Positions 1 to 9,460 of a stretch of 64,000 nucleotides of DNA are shown here, one piece after another. The notes under the pieces were generated by a model. That model ran no database searches, had not been told where the DNA came from, and saw only the letters and a list, made by a program, of their open reading frames with translations. The stretch's first letter is position 1, and every line of letters begins with the position of its first letter. Source of the DNA: an uncultured Granulosicoccaceae bacterium (lineage in GTDB: Bacteria; Pseudomonadota; Gammaproteobacteria; Granulosicoccales; Granulosicoccaceae); assembly GCA_938020525.1 (NCBI GenBank), contig CALIHW010000103.1:21579-85578 (forward strand), written 5' to 3'. Both the position numbers and the translations under genes were made by a program.

Positions 1-2
1 TT

Positions 3-1139
3 GGTGAGCATGACATCACAGTGGGTGAGGATGCAGCACTTCAACGTTCTTTGCTTGATCAGGCCCGTGCTGTAAAGCATCAGCTGACTGATGCGAATGA
101 GGCGCAGTTTCAGATTGAGTATCAGGACAAAAGCTACTGTTCGTCTTTGTCGCTTGAAACATTCCGCTCGCTAGTACATGTGCTGGTTGATAGAACGCTC
201 AAGTCGTGCCGTGGTGCACTGAGGCAGGCTAAGCTTAAAAAGACCGACATTGATAATGTTGTGATGGTTGGTGGTTCCACTCGTGTGCCGATAGTCCGGC
301 AAATGGTTAGTGAGTTTTTTGATCAGGATGTACTAACCGATATTAATCCTGATGAAGTCGTTGCCGTAGGGGCAGCTCTGCAAGCGGATGTGCTTGCTGG
401 CAACAAACCGGACAGTGATATGTTGTTGCTGGATGTGAATCCGCTTTCACTGGGCATAGAAACTCACGGTGGTCTGGTAGAACAGATTATTCCGCGTAAT
501 ACGACTATCCCGGTTGCCCGTGCTCAGGAATTCACCACATTTAAGGACGGTCAAACTGCCATGGCGTTGCATGTAGTGCAGGGTGAACGCGATCTTGTGC
601 GGGACTGCCGCTCGCTAGGGCGCTTTGAGCTTCGTGGTTTTGTGCCTGCCGTCGCCGGGCAGGCTCGTATACAAGTGATGTTTCAAGTTGATGCGGATGG
701 TTTGTTGACTGTGTCTGCAATAGAAAAGATCAGTGAAGTGCATGCTGAAGTACAGATTAAACCGTCTTATGGCTTGCTGGATGCTGAAATTGAAACAATG
801 ATTCGTGACTCAATGACTCATGCCGAGCAGGATGTTGCAGCGCGTATGCTGCAGGAGCAACGCGTCGAGGCAGAGCGAACAGTGGCGGCACTTGATGCGG
901 CAATGTCTCGAGACGCTGATGAGTTTTTAACAGCTTCTGAAAAACAAAAGATTCTTGATGCACGGGAGTATGTTGTGCAATCTGGCAAGTCAGACGATGC
1001 AGAGGCAATTAAGAATGCATTACGTGAACTTGAATCGGTGAGTGAAGTTTATGTTGCTCGACGCATGAATGCATCAGTTGGTGAGACAATGACCGGCAAG
1101 AACATAGATAGTTATCAAAAACAGGACAATCCTTCCTAA
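3..1139 (+). CDS. hscA: HscA, Hsp70-type chaperone of the ISC system (5' end outside window)
   Basis: HscA is the cytosolic ATP-dependent Hsp70 that works with HscB to release iron-sulfur clusters from the IscU scaffold. About 378 C-terminal codons are visible; the family is about 615 residues long, so the first 40% lies left of the window. The visible part starts inside the nucleotide-binding domain, shows the phosphate-binding segment VMVGGSTRVPIV, then NPDEVVAVGAALQ, and continues into the substrate-binding domain. The stretch IPRNTTIPVARAQEFTTF followed by VQGERDLVRDCRSLGRF is typical of HscA rather than DnaK. The frame is already open at base 3. The TAA stop overlaps the ATG of fdx by one base, so the two are translationally coupled, as in other isc operons. 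Confidence 0.96.
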   Translation, partial: GEHDITVGEDAALQRSLLDQARAVKHQLTDANEAQFQIEYQDKSYCSSLSLETFRSLVHVLVDRTLKSCRGALRQAKLKKTDIDNVVMVGGSTRVPIVRQMVSEFFDQDVLTDINPDEVVAVGAALQADVLAGNKPDSDMLLLDVNPLSLGIETHGGLVEQIIPRNTTIPVARAQEFTTFKDGQTAMALHVVQGERDLVRDCRSLGRFELRGFVPAVAGQARIQVMFQVDADGLLTVSAIEKISEVHAEVQIKPSYGLLDAEIETMIRDSMTHAEQDVAARMLQEQRVEAERTVAALDAAMSRDADEFLTASEKQKILDAREYVVQSGKSDDAEAIKNALRELESVSEVYVARRMNASVGETMTGKNIDSYQKQDNPS

Positions 1140-1480
1140 TGCCAAAAATTACAGTTAAGCCGCACGAAGAAATTTGCCCTGAGGGCAAAGTGTTTGAAGC
1201 AAACTCCGGTACTTCAGTGTGTGATGCGCTGTTGTCACAGCATATTCATATTGAGCACGCCTGTGAGAAGTCATGTGCCTGTACTACCTGTCACGTCTAT
1301 GTGCGTGAGGGAATCGATTCACTGGATGAGGCTACTGAGCTTGAAGAAGACTATCTCGATAAAGCCTGGGGCGTTGATCCGGATTCGCGGTTGAGTTGTC
1401 AGTCGATCATTGAAGATGAAGACCTGACGATTGAAATTCCGAAATACACCATCAATATGGTGTCTGAAACCCATCATTAG
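1139..1480 (+). CDS. fdx: ISC-type 2Fe-2S ferredoxin
   Basis: This is the electron-donor ferredoxin of the ISC cluster-assembly pathway in the cytosol. The 113-residue product has the usual length. The cluster ligands are Cys42, Cys48 and Cys51 (C-x5-C-x2-C) and Cys87 in RLSCQS, the same positions as in E. coli Fdx. The extra Cys46 also matches the E. coli pattern. The gene overlaps the stop of hscA by one base and is followed 14 bases later by iscX, which confirms the isc operon context. Confidence 0.97.
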   Translation: MPKITVKPHEEICPEGKVFEANSGTSVCDALLSQHIHIEHACEKSCACTTCHVYVREGIDSLDEATELEEDYLDKAWGVDPDSRLSCQSIIEDEDLTIEIPKYTINMVSETHH

Positions 1481-1494
1481 GACTGGAGTGCGAT

Positions 1495-1698
1495 ATGGGA
1501 CTTAAGTGGACAGATACACTCGACATCGCGATCGAGCTGGTTGATACCCATACTGAGGTCGATCCACAGCAGGTTCGTTTCACCGACTTGCACCGATGGG
1601 TGACAGAACTGCCCGATTTTGACGATGATCCGGAAAAATCCAATGAGAAGATTCTCGAGGCGATTCAGATGACATGGATCGAGGAAAAGGAAGACTGA
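1495..1698 (+). CDS. iscX: IscX, iron-sulfur assembly regulator
   Basis: IscX is a small acidic protein that binds IscS and iron and tunes the rate of cluster assembly. The frame has 67 codons, close to the family length of about 66. The N-terminal segment MGLKWTDTLDIAIELV and the acidic centre PDFDDDPEKSNEKILEAIQ match the family pattern. The ATG is preceded by GGAG at a workable distance. It is the last gene of the isc operon visible here; the tRNA cluster with its own promoter begins about 85 bases downstream. Confidence 0.94.
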   Translation: MGLKWTDTLDIAIELVDTHTEVDPQQVRFTDLHRWVTELPDFDDDPEKSNEKILEAIQMTWIEEKED

Positions 1699-1782
1699 TG
1701 CGGCCGAGGCCCATTGAGTTTGGTCTTTGATGCTGGCAGTGGTACTCAAAAGCCGTGCAGAAACAAAAATAGCAGCTAGTAT

Positions 1783-1811
1783 TTGACGATTGTGGATCAC
1801 GCGCGTAGTAT
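1783..1811 (+). promoter_or_regulatory. Sigma-70 promoter of the tRNA cluster
   Basis: A -35 box TTGACG (1783-1788) and a -10 box TAGTAT (1806-1811) are separated by 17 bases. Transcription would start about 7 bases before the tRNA-Pro. The stretch after the -10 is GC-rich (CGCGTGCTC), like the discriminators of stringently controlled stable-RNA promoters. The boxes are seen directly; their activity is inferred. Confidence 0.65.
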
Positions 1812-1824
1812 CGCGTGCTCGGTT

Positions 1825-1901
1825 CGGGGCATAGCGCAGCCTGGTAGCGCATCTGCTTTGGGAGCAGAGGGTCGCAGGTTCGAATCCTGCTGCCCCGACC
1901 A
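1825..1901 (+). tRNA. tRNA-Pro (anticodon TGG)
   Basis: This 77-nt cloverleaf has acceptor stem CGGGGCA paired with TGCCCCG, discriminator A and an encoded CCA. The anticodon stem encloses a loop with TGG in the middle. The T arm GTTCGAATC is intact. It is first of a Pro-Arg-His-Leu cluster. Confidence 0.97.
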
Positions 1902-1988
1902 ACTTTTAACATCCGTGCAGAACCTGCTGAAACTCCGGCGCTCTTTTGCTGAGCACCGAATTGCAGGGGAACTCATGAACCAGGTTAT

Positions 1989-2065
1989 GCGCCCGTAGCT
2001 CATTTGGATAGAGCATCGGCCTTCTAAGCCGAGGGTAGCAGGTTCGAATCCTGCCGGGCGTGCCA
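1989..2065 (+). tRNA. tRNA-Arg (anticodon TCT)
   Basis: This 77-nt cloverleaf has acceptor stem GCGCCCG paired with CGGGCGT, discriminator G and an encoded CCA. The anticodon stem TCGGC/GCCGA encloses CTTCTAA, giving anticodon TCT. A 6-bp hairpin (TACCCG/CGGGTA, 2066-2082) follows immediately and may be a processing or pausing signal. Confidence 0.97.
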
Positions 2066-2150
2066 TACCCGGTCTGCGGGTAACGGAGAATTTCGGTGTT
2101 TTTTTCAGGCGCCGAATGGTAGTTAAAAGTGCCAGGTTTAAAGTTCAGTG

Positions 2151-2226
2151 GTGGGCGTAGCTCAGTTGGTAGAGCGCAGGATTGTGATTCCTGTGGTCGT
2201 GGGTTCAAATCCCATCGTCCACCCCA
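2151..2226 (+). tRNA. tRNA-His (anticodon GTG)
   Basis: This 76-nt cloverleaf has acceptor stem GTGGGCG paired with CGTCCAC and an encoded CCA. The anticodon is GTG. The base before the acceptor stem is G (2150) and the discriminator is C, the G-1:C73 pair expected of bacterial tRNA-His. Confidence 0.97.
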
Positions 2227-2303
2227 CTTTAATTCGACTGTAAATGCAAACTGTATGAATATAAATTTCCGGCAGGAAAGTGCAGTTACGGTCAAGCTTC
2301 AGC

Positions 2304-2309
2304 TATAAT
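2304..2309 (+). promoter_or_regulatory. Consensus -10 box upstream of tRNA-Leu
   Basis: A perfect TATAAT lies 18 bases before tRNA-Leu. I see no convincing -35 box at the right distance, so this could be a secondary internal start for tRNA-Leu and tig or chance. Confidence 0.35.
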
Positions 2310-2327
2310 GGCGAGCTAGGAATCATT

Positions 2328-2412
<85 letters not shown>

Positions 2413-2442
2413 TCTTCAACAGCTGTGACGCACCGTACCGCG

Positions 2443-2492
2443 AGCCCGTTGTCTTAGAAATAGCCAGTGAAAATTAGCTAGAGACAAGGGCT
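2443..2492 (+). promoter_or_regulatory. Long stem-loop in the tig leader
   Basis: AGCCC-g-TTGTCT-TAG (2443-2457) pairs with CTA-g-AGACAA-GGGCT (2478-2492), about 14 bp with single-base bulges and a 20-base loop. It lies between tRNA-Leu and tig. There is no T-tract, so it is not a classical terminator. It may protect the tRNA 3' end or form the leader of the tig transcript. Confidence 0.5.
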
Positions 2493-2563
2493 TACAGTCA
2501 AGATCTTCCGCGTTCAAAGTCAAATTTACAACATCCATACAGCCAGGCGGCTGGTGAGGTTAT

Positions 2564-3880
2564 ATGCAGGTTACAGAAGAATCCGTAAACGGTCTTGAGC
2601 GCACGATAAGAATTCAGGTGCCCTCAGCGGATATTGATACTGCGGTCCACAAAAAGCTGCAATCACTTGCCAAGGAAGTTCGCATCAACGGATTCCGTCC
2701 GGGCAAGGTGCCACTTCAGGTGGTCAAGAAACGTTTTGGTGGGCAAGTGCGGCAGGAAGTTCTGGGCGACGTCATCAACGAAAGTTATCACAACGCACTA
2801 ACGCAAGAGAGCTACAGACCTGCAGGCATGCCTTCAATTGAGCCGGTCAAGATGGAAGACGACTCCGAAGAGTTCGCTTACACCGCAACTTTTGAAGTTT
2901 ATCCGGAGATTGAGCTTGCAAGTCTCAATGGGGAGACGGTCATCAAAACCGATTCTGCGGTCGAAGAATCGGATCTCGATGAAATGATGGAAACACTGCG
3001 CCAGCAGCGCAAGGTCTGGAATGATGTCGATCGCGCTTCCGAAACTGGCGATCAGGTCATCATGGATTTTGTTGGCAGTATTGACGGTGAGGAGTTTCCG
3101 GGTGGGTCTGCAAAGGAAGCGCCGCTTGAGCTGGGTTCTAACTCGATGATCCCGGGTTTTGAAGATCAGCTGGTCGGAGTCTCAAAGGGTGATGAAAAGA
3201 CGATTAATGTGAACTTCCCCGAGGACTATCGTGCGACAGACCTCGCAGGAAAAGAAGCGCAATTCCAAATAACTGTGCATGGCGTCAAAGTGTCTGAGCT
3301 TCCGCAAGTGAATGACGAGTTTGCTAAGGAATTTGGCATTGAAGAGGGTGGAGTAGATGCACTTCGTGCCGATATCAGAAAGAACATGGAAAGATAACTG
3401 AGGCAAGCGCTTGAAAATAAGGATAAACAGGCGGTAATGGATCTGCTTCTGGCAAAGAATGATTTTCCTGTGCCCGGTAGTCTTATTAACGAAGAAATTG
3501 GCAGGTTGAAAAAGCAGTTGATTGATCAGATGCAGGTACCGGAAGGTTCTGAGCCTGAGCTTGACGACGAAATGTTTAAGTCAGATGCAGAACGTCGGGT
3601 GAAACTCGGGTTGCTGGTCGCGGAGATCATCAGAAAACACGAAATGAAACCGGATCCGGATAAAGTGCGGTCTACGATTGAATCGATGGCAGCCTCTTAT
3701 GAAGATCCGCAGCAAGTTGTCGACTACTATTATAGTAACCAGGAATATATGCAGAACATCGAAGGATTGGTACTAGAACAGCAAGTCACCGACTGGGCAA
3801 TGGCAGAAGCAACAGTAAAAGCGGAAGCCATGCCTTTTAAGGAAGTGATGAACCCTGATAAGCAGAATCAGTCAAACTGA
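2564..3880 (+). pseudogene. tig: Trigger factor gene interrupted by an in-frame TAA
   Basis: Trigger factor is the ribosome-bound chaperone and peptidyl-prolyl isomerase that meets nascent chains at the exit tunnel. The reading frame spans 439 codons, the normal family length. The ribosome-binding signature GFRPGKVP is at residues 43-50. The FKBP-like domain follows at about 155-250 (VIMDFVGSIDGEEFPGG). Codon 278 (3395-3397) is TAA, and the frame continues unchanged on both sides: NMER-stop-LRQALENKDKQ. Family members have Glu at this place (ERE or EREL), so one G-to-T change of GAA explains the stop. No frameshift is needed. If the stop is real, the product is 277 residues and lacks most of the C-terminal chaperone arms. 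The rest (3437-3880, 147 codons) has an ATG but no well-placed ribosome site. A sequencing error is the main alternative. clpP follows 23 bases later. Confidence 0.9.
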
Positions 3881-3903
3881 CAAAAAGCGTTATTTAAGAG
3901 AGT

Positions 3904-4563
3904 ATGAACATGACTAAGAGCCCATTGGACCCCTTTATGGTCGCCCCCCAGGCTACGGGTTATATCCCGAGTGTGGAGGAAGTGACTCCGCGCGGCTCTA
4001 TGCGTTACGACATTTACTCCCGCATGCTCAAAGAGCGCGTGGTGTTTTTGGTTGGGCAAGTTGAGGACTTCATGGCCAATGTGGTCGTGGCCCAGCTGCT
4101 GTTTCTGGAATCAGAAAACCCTGATAAAGATATCTCTCTCTACATTAACAGCCCGGGTGGTTCTGTTACGGCAGGAATGGCTATCTATGACACGATGCAG
4201 TTCATCAAGCCAGACGTCAGTACACTGTGTGTCGGTCAGGCTGCAAGTATGGGGGCCTTGCTTTTGGCCGGTGGCGCGCAGGACAAACGCTTTGCGCTGC
4301 CTCACAGTCGTATGATGATCCATCAGCCTCTGGGTGGTTTTCAGGGGCAGGCTACCGATATCGAAATTCACGCGCAGGAAATTCTCTCTATCAAGCAGCG
4401 CCTGAATCAGGTGCTTGCGCATCACACAGGGAAAGATATTGAAGTGATCCAGAACGATACCGATCGGGACAACTTCATGACTGCCCAGGACGGCGTGGAG
4501 TATGGATTGATAGATCGAGTTGTTGAGAACCGTGGCAGAGAAGCGGAGATTGCCTCCACTTAA
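3904..4563 (+). CDS. clpP: ClpP, ATP-dependent Clp protease proteolytic subunit
   Basis: ClpP is the barrel-shaped serine peptidase that degrades proteins fed by ClpX. The 219 codons are slightly more than the usual 207. The catalytic triad is Ser115 in GQAASMGA, His140 in MMIHQPLGG and Asp189 in TDRDNF, each four residues later than in E. coli ClpP. An N-terminal propeptide is likely removed by self-cleavage. Two ATGs compete: 3904 and 3910. The purine run AAGAGAG (3896-3902) is only one base from the first and seven from the second, so 3910 may be the real start (217 residues). clpX follows after 112 bases. Confidence 0.97.
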   Translation: MNMTKSPLDPFMVAPQATGYIPSVEEVTPRGSMRYDIYSRMLKERVVFLVGQVEDFMANVVVAQLLFLESENPDKDISLYINSPGGSVTAGMAIYDTMQFIKPDVSTLCVGQAASMGALLLAGGAQDKRFALPHSRMMIHQPLGGFQGQATDIEIHAQEILSIKQRLNQVLAHHTGKDIEVIQNDTDRDNFMTAQDGVEYGLIDRVVENRGREAEIAST

Positions 4564-4675
4564 CACCAGATTTGTCTTGCCAGGACCCCGTGCAAATGCT
4601 GAAACGACGGGTGTTTCCTTGCAAAAACTGGTGAAAAGCGGCAAGGTGGATGTATAGAAACTGGGTGTCTGGATA

Positions 4676-5983
4676 ATGAGCGACGGCGATAACAAAAATA
4701 CAGAAGACAGCAAGCTGCTTTATTGCTCATTCTGCGGCAAGAGCCAGCATGAAGTGCGCAAGTTGATCGCTGGCCCGTCAGTGTTCATTTGCGATGAATG
4801 TGTCGATCTTTGCAACGACATCATTACTGAAGAGATGCAAGAGAAAGCTGCCGGGGCTACCGGTGAGCTCCTCAAGCCTCAGCAAATCAGAGATACCCTT
4901 GACCAATACGTGATCGGTCAGGAAGGTGCCAAGAAAATTCTCGCAGTTGCGGTGTACAACCACTACAAACGATTGCAGTACCAAAGCGAGAGCAAAGATG
5001 ATGTCGAATTGGCTAAAAGCAATATCTTGCTTGTTGGTCCGACAGGTTCCGGTAAAACTCTGCTGGCTGAGACACTGGCCCGACTGCTAAACGTTCCGTT
5101 TACAATGGCAGATGCCACTACGCTTACTGAAGCAGGATATGTCGGTGAGGATGTTGAGAACATCATCCAAAAGCTACTGCAAAAGTGTGACTATGATGTC
5201 GATAAAGCACAGAACGGTATTGTCTACATTGATGAAATCGATAAGATTTCGCGCAAGGCTGACAACCCTTCTATCACCCGTGATGTTTCCGGTGAAGGTG
5301 TACAGCAGGCACTGTTAAAACTGATCGAAGGCACCGTTGCCTCAGTTCCACCTCAGGGTGGTCGTAAGCACCCGCAACAGGAATTCCTGCAGGTGGATAC
5401 AAAAAATATTCTGTTTATTGTCGGTGGCGCATTTGCCGGTCTTGATAAGATCATTCGCGATCGTTCAGACAAGGGTGGTATTGGTTTTGCGGCTGATGTT
5501 AAAACCAAAGATGAAACTGCCAAGCTTGGTGAAGTATTGGCAACAGTAGAAGCAGATGACTTGGTGCGTTATGGTTTGATTCCGGAGTTTGTTGGCCGAC
5601 TTCCTGTGATCGCAACACTTAAAGAACTCGATGAAGACGCGCTGGTGAGAATTCTTACCGAGCCTAAAAATGCAATCACCAAGCAGTACGAAAAACTGCT
5701 GAGCATGGAAAATGTCGAAATCGAATTCCGTGAAGATGCCCTGTATGCCGTAGCGGAGAAAGCGACCGAGCGGAAGACCGGCGCACGTGGCTTGCGTACT
5801 ATCCTTGAAAATATACTTCTCGACACGATGTATGACCTGCCTCAAATGGAAGGTGTTAAGAAAGTCGTTGTCGATGGTGCAGTAGTCAGAGGTGAAGCAA
5901 AGCCATACCTGATGTTTGCCAGCAACGATGAGCCTGAAGATACAGGTGAAGAAGGCTTCAAGCGCGCGGCATCTGACGAGTAG
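4676..5983 (+). CDS. clpX: ClpX, ATPase subunit of the Clp protease
   Basis: ClpX is a AAA+ hexameric unfoldase that recognises tagged substrates such as SsrA-tagged chains and threads them into ClpP. The 435-residue product fits the family. The N-terminal zinc-binding domain has Cys17, Cys20, Cys39 and Cys42. Walker A is GPTGSGKT at 121-128, the pore loop GYVG is at 154-157 and Walker B is IVYIDEID around 183-189. The C-terminal AAA+ lid contains [13 protein letters not shown]. It lies between clpP and lon, the standard gammaproteobacterial order. Confidence 0.98.
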   Translation: MSDGDNKNTEDSKLLYCSFCGKSQHEVRKLIAGPSVFICDECVDLCNDIITEEMQEKAAGATGELLKPQQIRDTLDQYVIGQEGAKKILAVAVYNHYKRLQYQSESKDDVELAKSNILLVGPTGSGKTLLAETLARLLNVPFTMADATTLTEAGYVGEDVENIIQKLLQKCDYDVDKAQNGIVYIDEIDKISRKADNPSITRDVSGEGVQQALLKLIEGTVASVPPQGGRKHPQQEFLQVDTKNILFIVGGAFAGLDKIIRDRSDKGGIGFAADVKTKDETAKLGEVLATVEADDLVRYGLIPEFVGRLPVIATLKELDEDALVRILTEPKNAITKQYEKLLSMENVEIEFREDALYAVAEKATERKTGARGLRTILENILLDTMYDLPQMEGVKKVVVDGAVVRGEAKPYLMFASNDEPEDTGEEGFKRAASDE

Positions 5984-6156
5984 GCGCAGACGGTAGCTAT
6001 TATTTTTGCCTGGGATGCTTATAAGGATCGCCGACAATGCGTCGGCGCACCTGAGCGTCGTTAATTCACCGTTGTTCGCCTTGTAAAATCCCCTCCCGGC
6101 CTTACACTTAATGTTCGAGCTCAGACGCCTTTGTCTGTGCGGAACAGCGAGGCATC

Positions 6157-8673
6157 ATGGCCGACGATCCCAAGTCACCTAGGAAAGCACCCAAAAAGGC
6201 ATCTGGCAAAGATTTAGCCAAAGATGCGGATCGCACGCTTGAAAAGGCAGTGCCGGATTCGAAAAATTTACCGGATCATTTAATTCCCCTGGTACCTTTG
6301 CGGGACGTTGTTGTATATCCGCATATGGTGATTCCGCTGTTCGTTGGTCGAGAGAAATCAATCCTTGCGCTCGATGAGGCTATGTCTCGCGATAAGCAGA
6401 TTTTGTTGTCTGCTCAAACGCGTGCCGACATCGAAGATCCTGACGCGGAAGACATCAATACTTTTGGCACCCTTGCCGATATCCTGCAGTTATTGAAGCT
6501 ACCGGACGGTACTATCAAAGTACTGGTTGAGGGGAGTCAGCGCGCCAGAATTTCAGATGTGGAAAAAACCCCGGATGGTTTTTTTGCCGCCCGTGCCGAA
6601 GTGGTTGATGTAGCCCAGGACTACGACGAAGTGGAAATGGAAGTGCTGGTTCGTTCAGTCACTAAGCTGTTTGAACAATACGTCAAACTTAAAGAAAAGC
6701 TTGCACCGGAAATACTCACATCGCTGAGCGGTATCGACAATCCATCCAGGCTTGCAGATACGGTAGCTGCTCATCTTTCTTTGAAGATAGAAGAGAAGCA
6801 AACACTTCTTGAGATTGAACACCCTGCAGACAGGCTCGAGCAATTAATGAGCTTGATGGAAGGGGAGCTCGATATGTTGCAGGTTGAGAAAAGAATTCGT
6901 GGCCGGGTTAAGCAACAAATGGAAAAGAGCCAGCGTGAGTACTATCTCAACGAGCAAATGAAGGCTATCCAGAAAGAACTCGGAGATATGGATGACGTTC
7001 CGAATGAAATCGAAGATCTGGCTGGAAAAATTGAATCTGCCGGCATGGGTGCTGAAGCTAAAGAGAAAGTTACTGCTGAGTTGCAGAAGCTAAAAATGAT
7101 GTCACCTATGTCTGCAGAGGCGACGGTTGTGCGGAACTACATCGAAACACTTACCAATGTTCCGTGGAAAAAACGCAGCAGGCTTAAGTCCAATCTCGCA
7201 GAGGCAGAAGAGGTTCTCGAAGCTGATCACTATGGGCTCGATAAGGTGAAAGAGCGCATCCTTGAATACCTCGCTGTTCAAAAAAGAGTTAAGAAATCAA
7301 AAGGGCCCATTCTTTGTCTGGTGGGGCCTCCGGGTGTTGGTAAGACATCTCTTGGTAAATCTATCGCACGCTCTACCGGTAGAAAGTTCAGCCGCATGGC
7401 GCTGGGTGGTGTCAGAGACGAGGCAGAAATAAGAGGTCATAGACGTACTTATATAGGGTCAATGCCCGGCAAGATTATTCAAAACATCACTAAAGCAGAG
7501 ACACGTAATCCGCTGATGTTACTGGATGAGATAGACAAGATGTCTACCGACTTCAGAGGCGATCCTTCGTCAGCACTGCTTGAGGTTCTTGATCCAGAGC
7601 AGAACAATACGTTTACAGATCACTACCTGGAAGTAGAATATGACTTGTCAGATGTTATGTTTGTCGCGACCGCTAACAGCATGGATATACCTGCGCCGCT
7701 GTTAGACCGAATGGAAGTGATCAGAATACCGGGTTACACAGAAACTGAAAAGTTGCACATAGCGCTGAACTATCTGGTGCCTCGAAAATTCGAGGACAAC
7801 GGTTTACACAAAGACGAAATGACTTTGTCAGAAGATGCCATCCGTCATGTTATTCGTCACTACACGCGTGAAGCTGGGGTCCGTGGACTTGAACGCGAGA
7901 TATCTAAAATTTGTAGAAAGATTGTCACCAGAATTCTGCTTGAAAAAGATACCCAATCTGTTGATGTCACACCTGATAATCTCTCAGAATATCTGGGTGT
8001 TCCGCAGTACCGCATTGGCAAAGCCGATCAGGAAGATAAAGTGGGTCAGGTAACCGGCCTTGCCTGGACGCAAGTGGGTGGTGAATTACTCACTATAGAA
8101 ACAGCTGTGATGCCGGGTAAGGGTAAATTTATCAATACCGGGCAGCTGGGTGATGTGATGCAGGAGTCAATACAGGCGGCCAAAACTGTAGTCAGAAGTC
8201 GGGCCCAGTCACTGGGTTTAAAAGATGATTTCCATACTGAGAAAGACATTCACATTCACGTTCCCGAAGGGGCTACACCAAAAGATGGCCCGAGCGCGGG
8301 TATTGGAATGTGCACGGCACTGGTGTCGGCTATGACGGGTATCCCGGTAAAGTCTGACGTTGCAATGACTGGTGAAATTACATTGCGAGGAGAAGTGCTG
8401 CCGATCGGTGGCTTGAAAGAGAAGTTGCTTGCAGCGCACCGTGGCGGTTTGAAAACCGTCATCATTCCGCACGACAATGAGAAAGACCTGGCGGACGTTC
8501 CAGATGAAATTCTGGAAAAGCTGGATGTCAAAATAGCTCGCTGGATTGATGATGTTCTGGTGGTGGCGCTCACAAGCTCGCCAGTGCCGCTGCTACCCGA
8601 AGAAGTTTCTGATACCAAGTCTAAAAGTGCATCCAGGAAGAAAAAACCTTCCCAATCAGTCAGGCACCACTAG
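6157..8673 (+). CDS. lon: Lon, ATP-dependent serine protease
   Basis: Lon degrades misfolded and regulatory proteins in the cytosol. The product has 838 residues, about 50 more than E. coli Lon. Most of the excess is a lysine-rich, poorly ordered N-terminus (first 40 residues or so) before the substrate domain starts at [13 protein letters not shown]... in modified form ([15 protein letters not shown]), and a basic tail of about 20 residues ([12 protein letters not shown]). Walker A GPPGVGKT is at 390-397. The catalytic dyad is Ser713 in KDGPSAGIG and Lys756 in [10 protein letters not shown], 43 residues apart as in E. coli. The start ATG gives the full N-terminal domain; a start at a later in-frame ATG would cut into it. 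It lies between clpX and hupB. Confidence 0.97.
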   Translation: MADDPKSPRKAPKKASGKDLAKDADRTLEKAVPDSKNLPDHLIPLVPLRDVVVYPHMVIPLFVGREKSILALDEAMSRDKQILLSAQTRADIEDPDAEDINTFGTLADILQLLKLPDGTIKVLVEGSQRARISDVEKTPDGFFAARAEVVDVAQDYDEVEMEVLVRSVTKLFEQYVKLKEKLAPEILTSLSGIDNPSRLADTVAAHLSLKIEEKQTLLEIEHPADRLEQLMSLMEGELDMLQVEKRIRGRVKQQMEKSQREYYLNEQMKAIQKELGDMDDVPNEIEDLAGKIESAGMGAEAKEKVTAELQKLKMMSPMSAEATVVRNYIETLTNVPWKKRSRLKSNLAEAEEVLEADHYGLDKVKERILEYLAVQKRVKKSKGPILCLVGPPGVGKTSLGKSIARSTGRKFSRMALGGVRDEAEIRGHRRTYIGSMPGKIIQNITKAETRNPLMLLDEIDKMSTDFRGDPSSALLEVLDPEQNNTFTDHYLEVEYDLSDVMFVATANSMDIPAPLLDRMEVIRIPGYTETEKLHIALNYLVPRKFEDNGLHKDEMTLSEDAIRHVIRHYTREAGVRGLEREISKICRKIVTRILLEKDTQSVDVTPDNLSEYLGVPQYRIGKADQEDKVGQVTGLAWTQVGGELLTIETAVMPGKGKFINTGQLGDVMQESIQAAKTVVRSRAQSLGLKDDFHTEKDIHIHVPEGATPKDGPSAGIGMCTALVSAMTGIPVKSDVAMTGEITLRGEVLPIGGLKEKLLAAHRGGLKTVIIPHDNEKDLADVPDEILEKLDVKIARWIDDVLVVALTSSPVPLLPEEVSDTKSKSASRKKKPSQSVRHH

Positions 8674-8692
8674 GGGGAATCGCTTCAATAAA

Positions 8693-8716
8693 ACCACCGG
8701 TTTGTGGTAAGGTGGT
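8693..8716 (+). terminator. Possible stem-loop after lon
   Basis: ACCACC (8693-8698) pairs perfectly with GGTGGT (8711-8716) across a 12-base loop, 20 bases after the lon stop. The following run is GGGGTTT, not a clear U-tract, so termination is only a possibility. Confidence 0.25.
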
Positions 8717-8843
8717 GGGGTTTGGTGCAGTTTGCACGCGTACAGTTTAGGCGGTTTTCCGCTTGTCTGTGTTAGGTTTTAGTGACGCATTGTTCGAGCC
8801 TGGCTGCCAGTCTGAAGCATTTATTCGCTGAGTAGTATTGTTG

Positions 8844-8872
8844 TTGTCAGGCAGGGCGTTGCGCCGTATTTG
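8844..8872 (+). promoter_or_regulatory. Candidate promoter of hupB
   Basis: TTGTCA (8844-8849) and TATTTG (8867-8872) are 17 bases apart in the 224-base gap before hupB. The -35 matches five of six consensus bases but the -10 is weak. The site is 25 bases before the hupB start. Activity is inferred. Confidence 0.35.
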
Positions 8873-8897
8873 CAATAATTATAGAGGACACCTCTGA

Positions 8898-9170
8898 ATG
8901 AATAAATCAGAATTCGTTGACGCGGTTGCTGATAAAGCTGACGTACAAAAATCCGATGCCCTTAAAATCGTTGACTCGATGACAGAAGTGATTAGTGATG
9001 CGCTCAAGTCAAAAGATCAGGTGACATTGGTCGGTTTTGGAACGTTTCTGGTAAGTGAAAGAGCGGCGCGGAAAGGACGTAATCCGCGTACAGGTGAAGA
9101 AATTGACATAAAGGCTTCAAATGTTCCGCGATTTAAGCCTGGCAAAGCGTTGAAAGACGCTATAAACTAG
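8898..9170 (+). CDS. hupB: HU DNA-binding protein
   Basis: HU is a small histone-like dimer that bends DNA and shapes the nucleoid. The 90-residue product has the normal length. The family signature GFGTFLVSERAARKGRNP is at about residues 46-63 and the C-terminal FKPGKALKDAIN is complete. It is placed between lon and ppiD as in other Gammaproteobacteria, which is why hupB is the likely paralogue. Its stop is only 12 bases before tRNA-Val, so the two tRNAs are probably on the same transcript. Confidence 0.96.
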   Translation: MNKSEFVDAVADKADVQKSDALKIVDSMTEVISDALKSKDQVTLVGFGTFLVSERAARKGRNPRTGEEIDIKASNVPRFKPGKALKDAIN

Positions 9171-9182
9171 TACGGATAGCTC

Positions 9183-9258
9183 GGGTGCTTAGCTCAGCTG
9201 GGAGAGCATCGCCCTTACAAGGCGAGGGTCGGGGGTTCGATCCCCTCAGCACCCACCA
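9183..9258 (+). tRNA. tRNA-Val (anticodon TAC)
   Basis: This 76-nt cloverleaf has acceptor stem GGGTGCT paired with AGCACCC, discriminator A and an encoded CCA. The anticodon loop CTTACAA gives TAC. It begins 12 bases after hupB, with no room for a separate promoter. Confidence 0.97.
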
Positions 9259-9266
9259 CTATATTT

Positions 9267-9343
9267 GGAGCGGTAGTTCAGTTGGTTAGAATACCGGCCT
9301 GTCACGCCGGGGGTCGCGGGTTCGAGTCCCGTCCGCTCCGCCA
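9267..9343 (+). tRNA. tRNA-Asp (anticodon GTC)
   Basis: This 77-nt cloverleaf has acceptor stem GGAGCGG paired with CCGCTCC, discriminator G and an encoded CCA. The anticodon loop CTGTCAC gives GTC. It is eight bases after tRNA-Val and eight bases before a rho-independent terminator. Confidence 0.97.
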
Positions 9344-9350
9344 AACAACG

Positions 9351-9375
9351 AAGGGTGTCTCGGCACCCTTTTTTT
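9351..9375 (+). terminator. Rho-independent terminator of hupB-tRNA-Val-tRNA-Asp
   Basis: AAGGGTG (9351-9357) pairs with CACCCTT (9364-9370) across a six-base loop and runs into seven consecutive T residues (9369-9375). It ends the hupB-tRNA unit before ppiD. Confidence 0.9.
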
Positions 9376-9460
9376 GTGTCCGCTGCTATATTAAATCTAA
9401 GCTTTGCAATCACACTGGCGATTTAGTCGTCTGTAAACCACACGCACAAGTACGTAGCTT

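Noticed and set aside
1477..1912. Minus-strand frames of 110-141 codons over tRNA-Pro
   Set aside because: GFEPATLCSQS and RGSRIRTCDPLLPKQM are the well-known translation artefacts of reversed tRNA genes; the region is explained by iscX and the tRNA.
3397..3437. Frameshift in tig
   Set aside because: Both parts are in the same frame (2564 and 3437 differ by a multiple of three) and the codons between them continue the family sequence; only a stop codon interrupts.
5984..6156. Sigma-32 heat-shock promoter before lon
   Set aside because: A CTTGTAA-like -35 is present but no matching CCCCAT-type -10 follows at the right distance.
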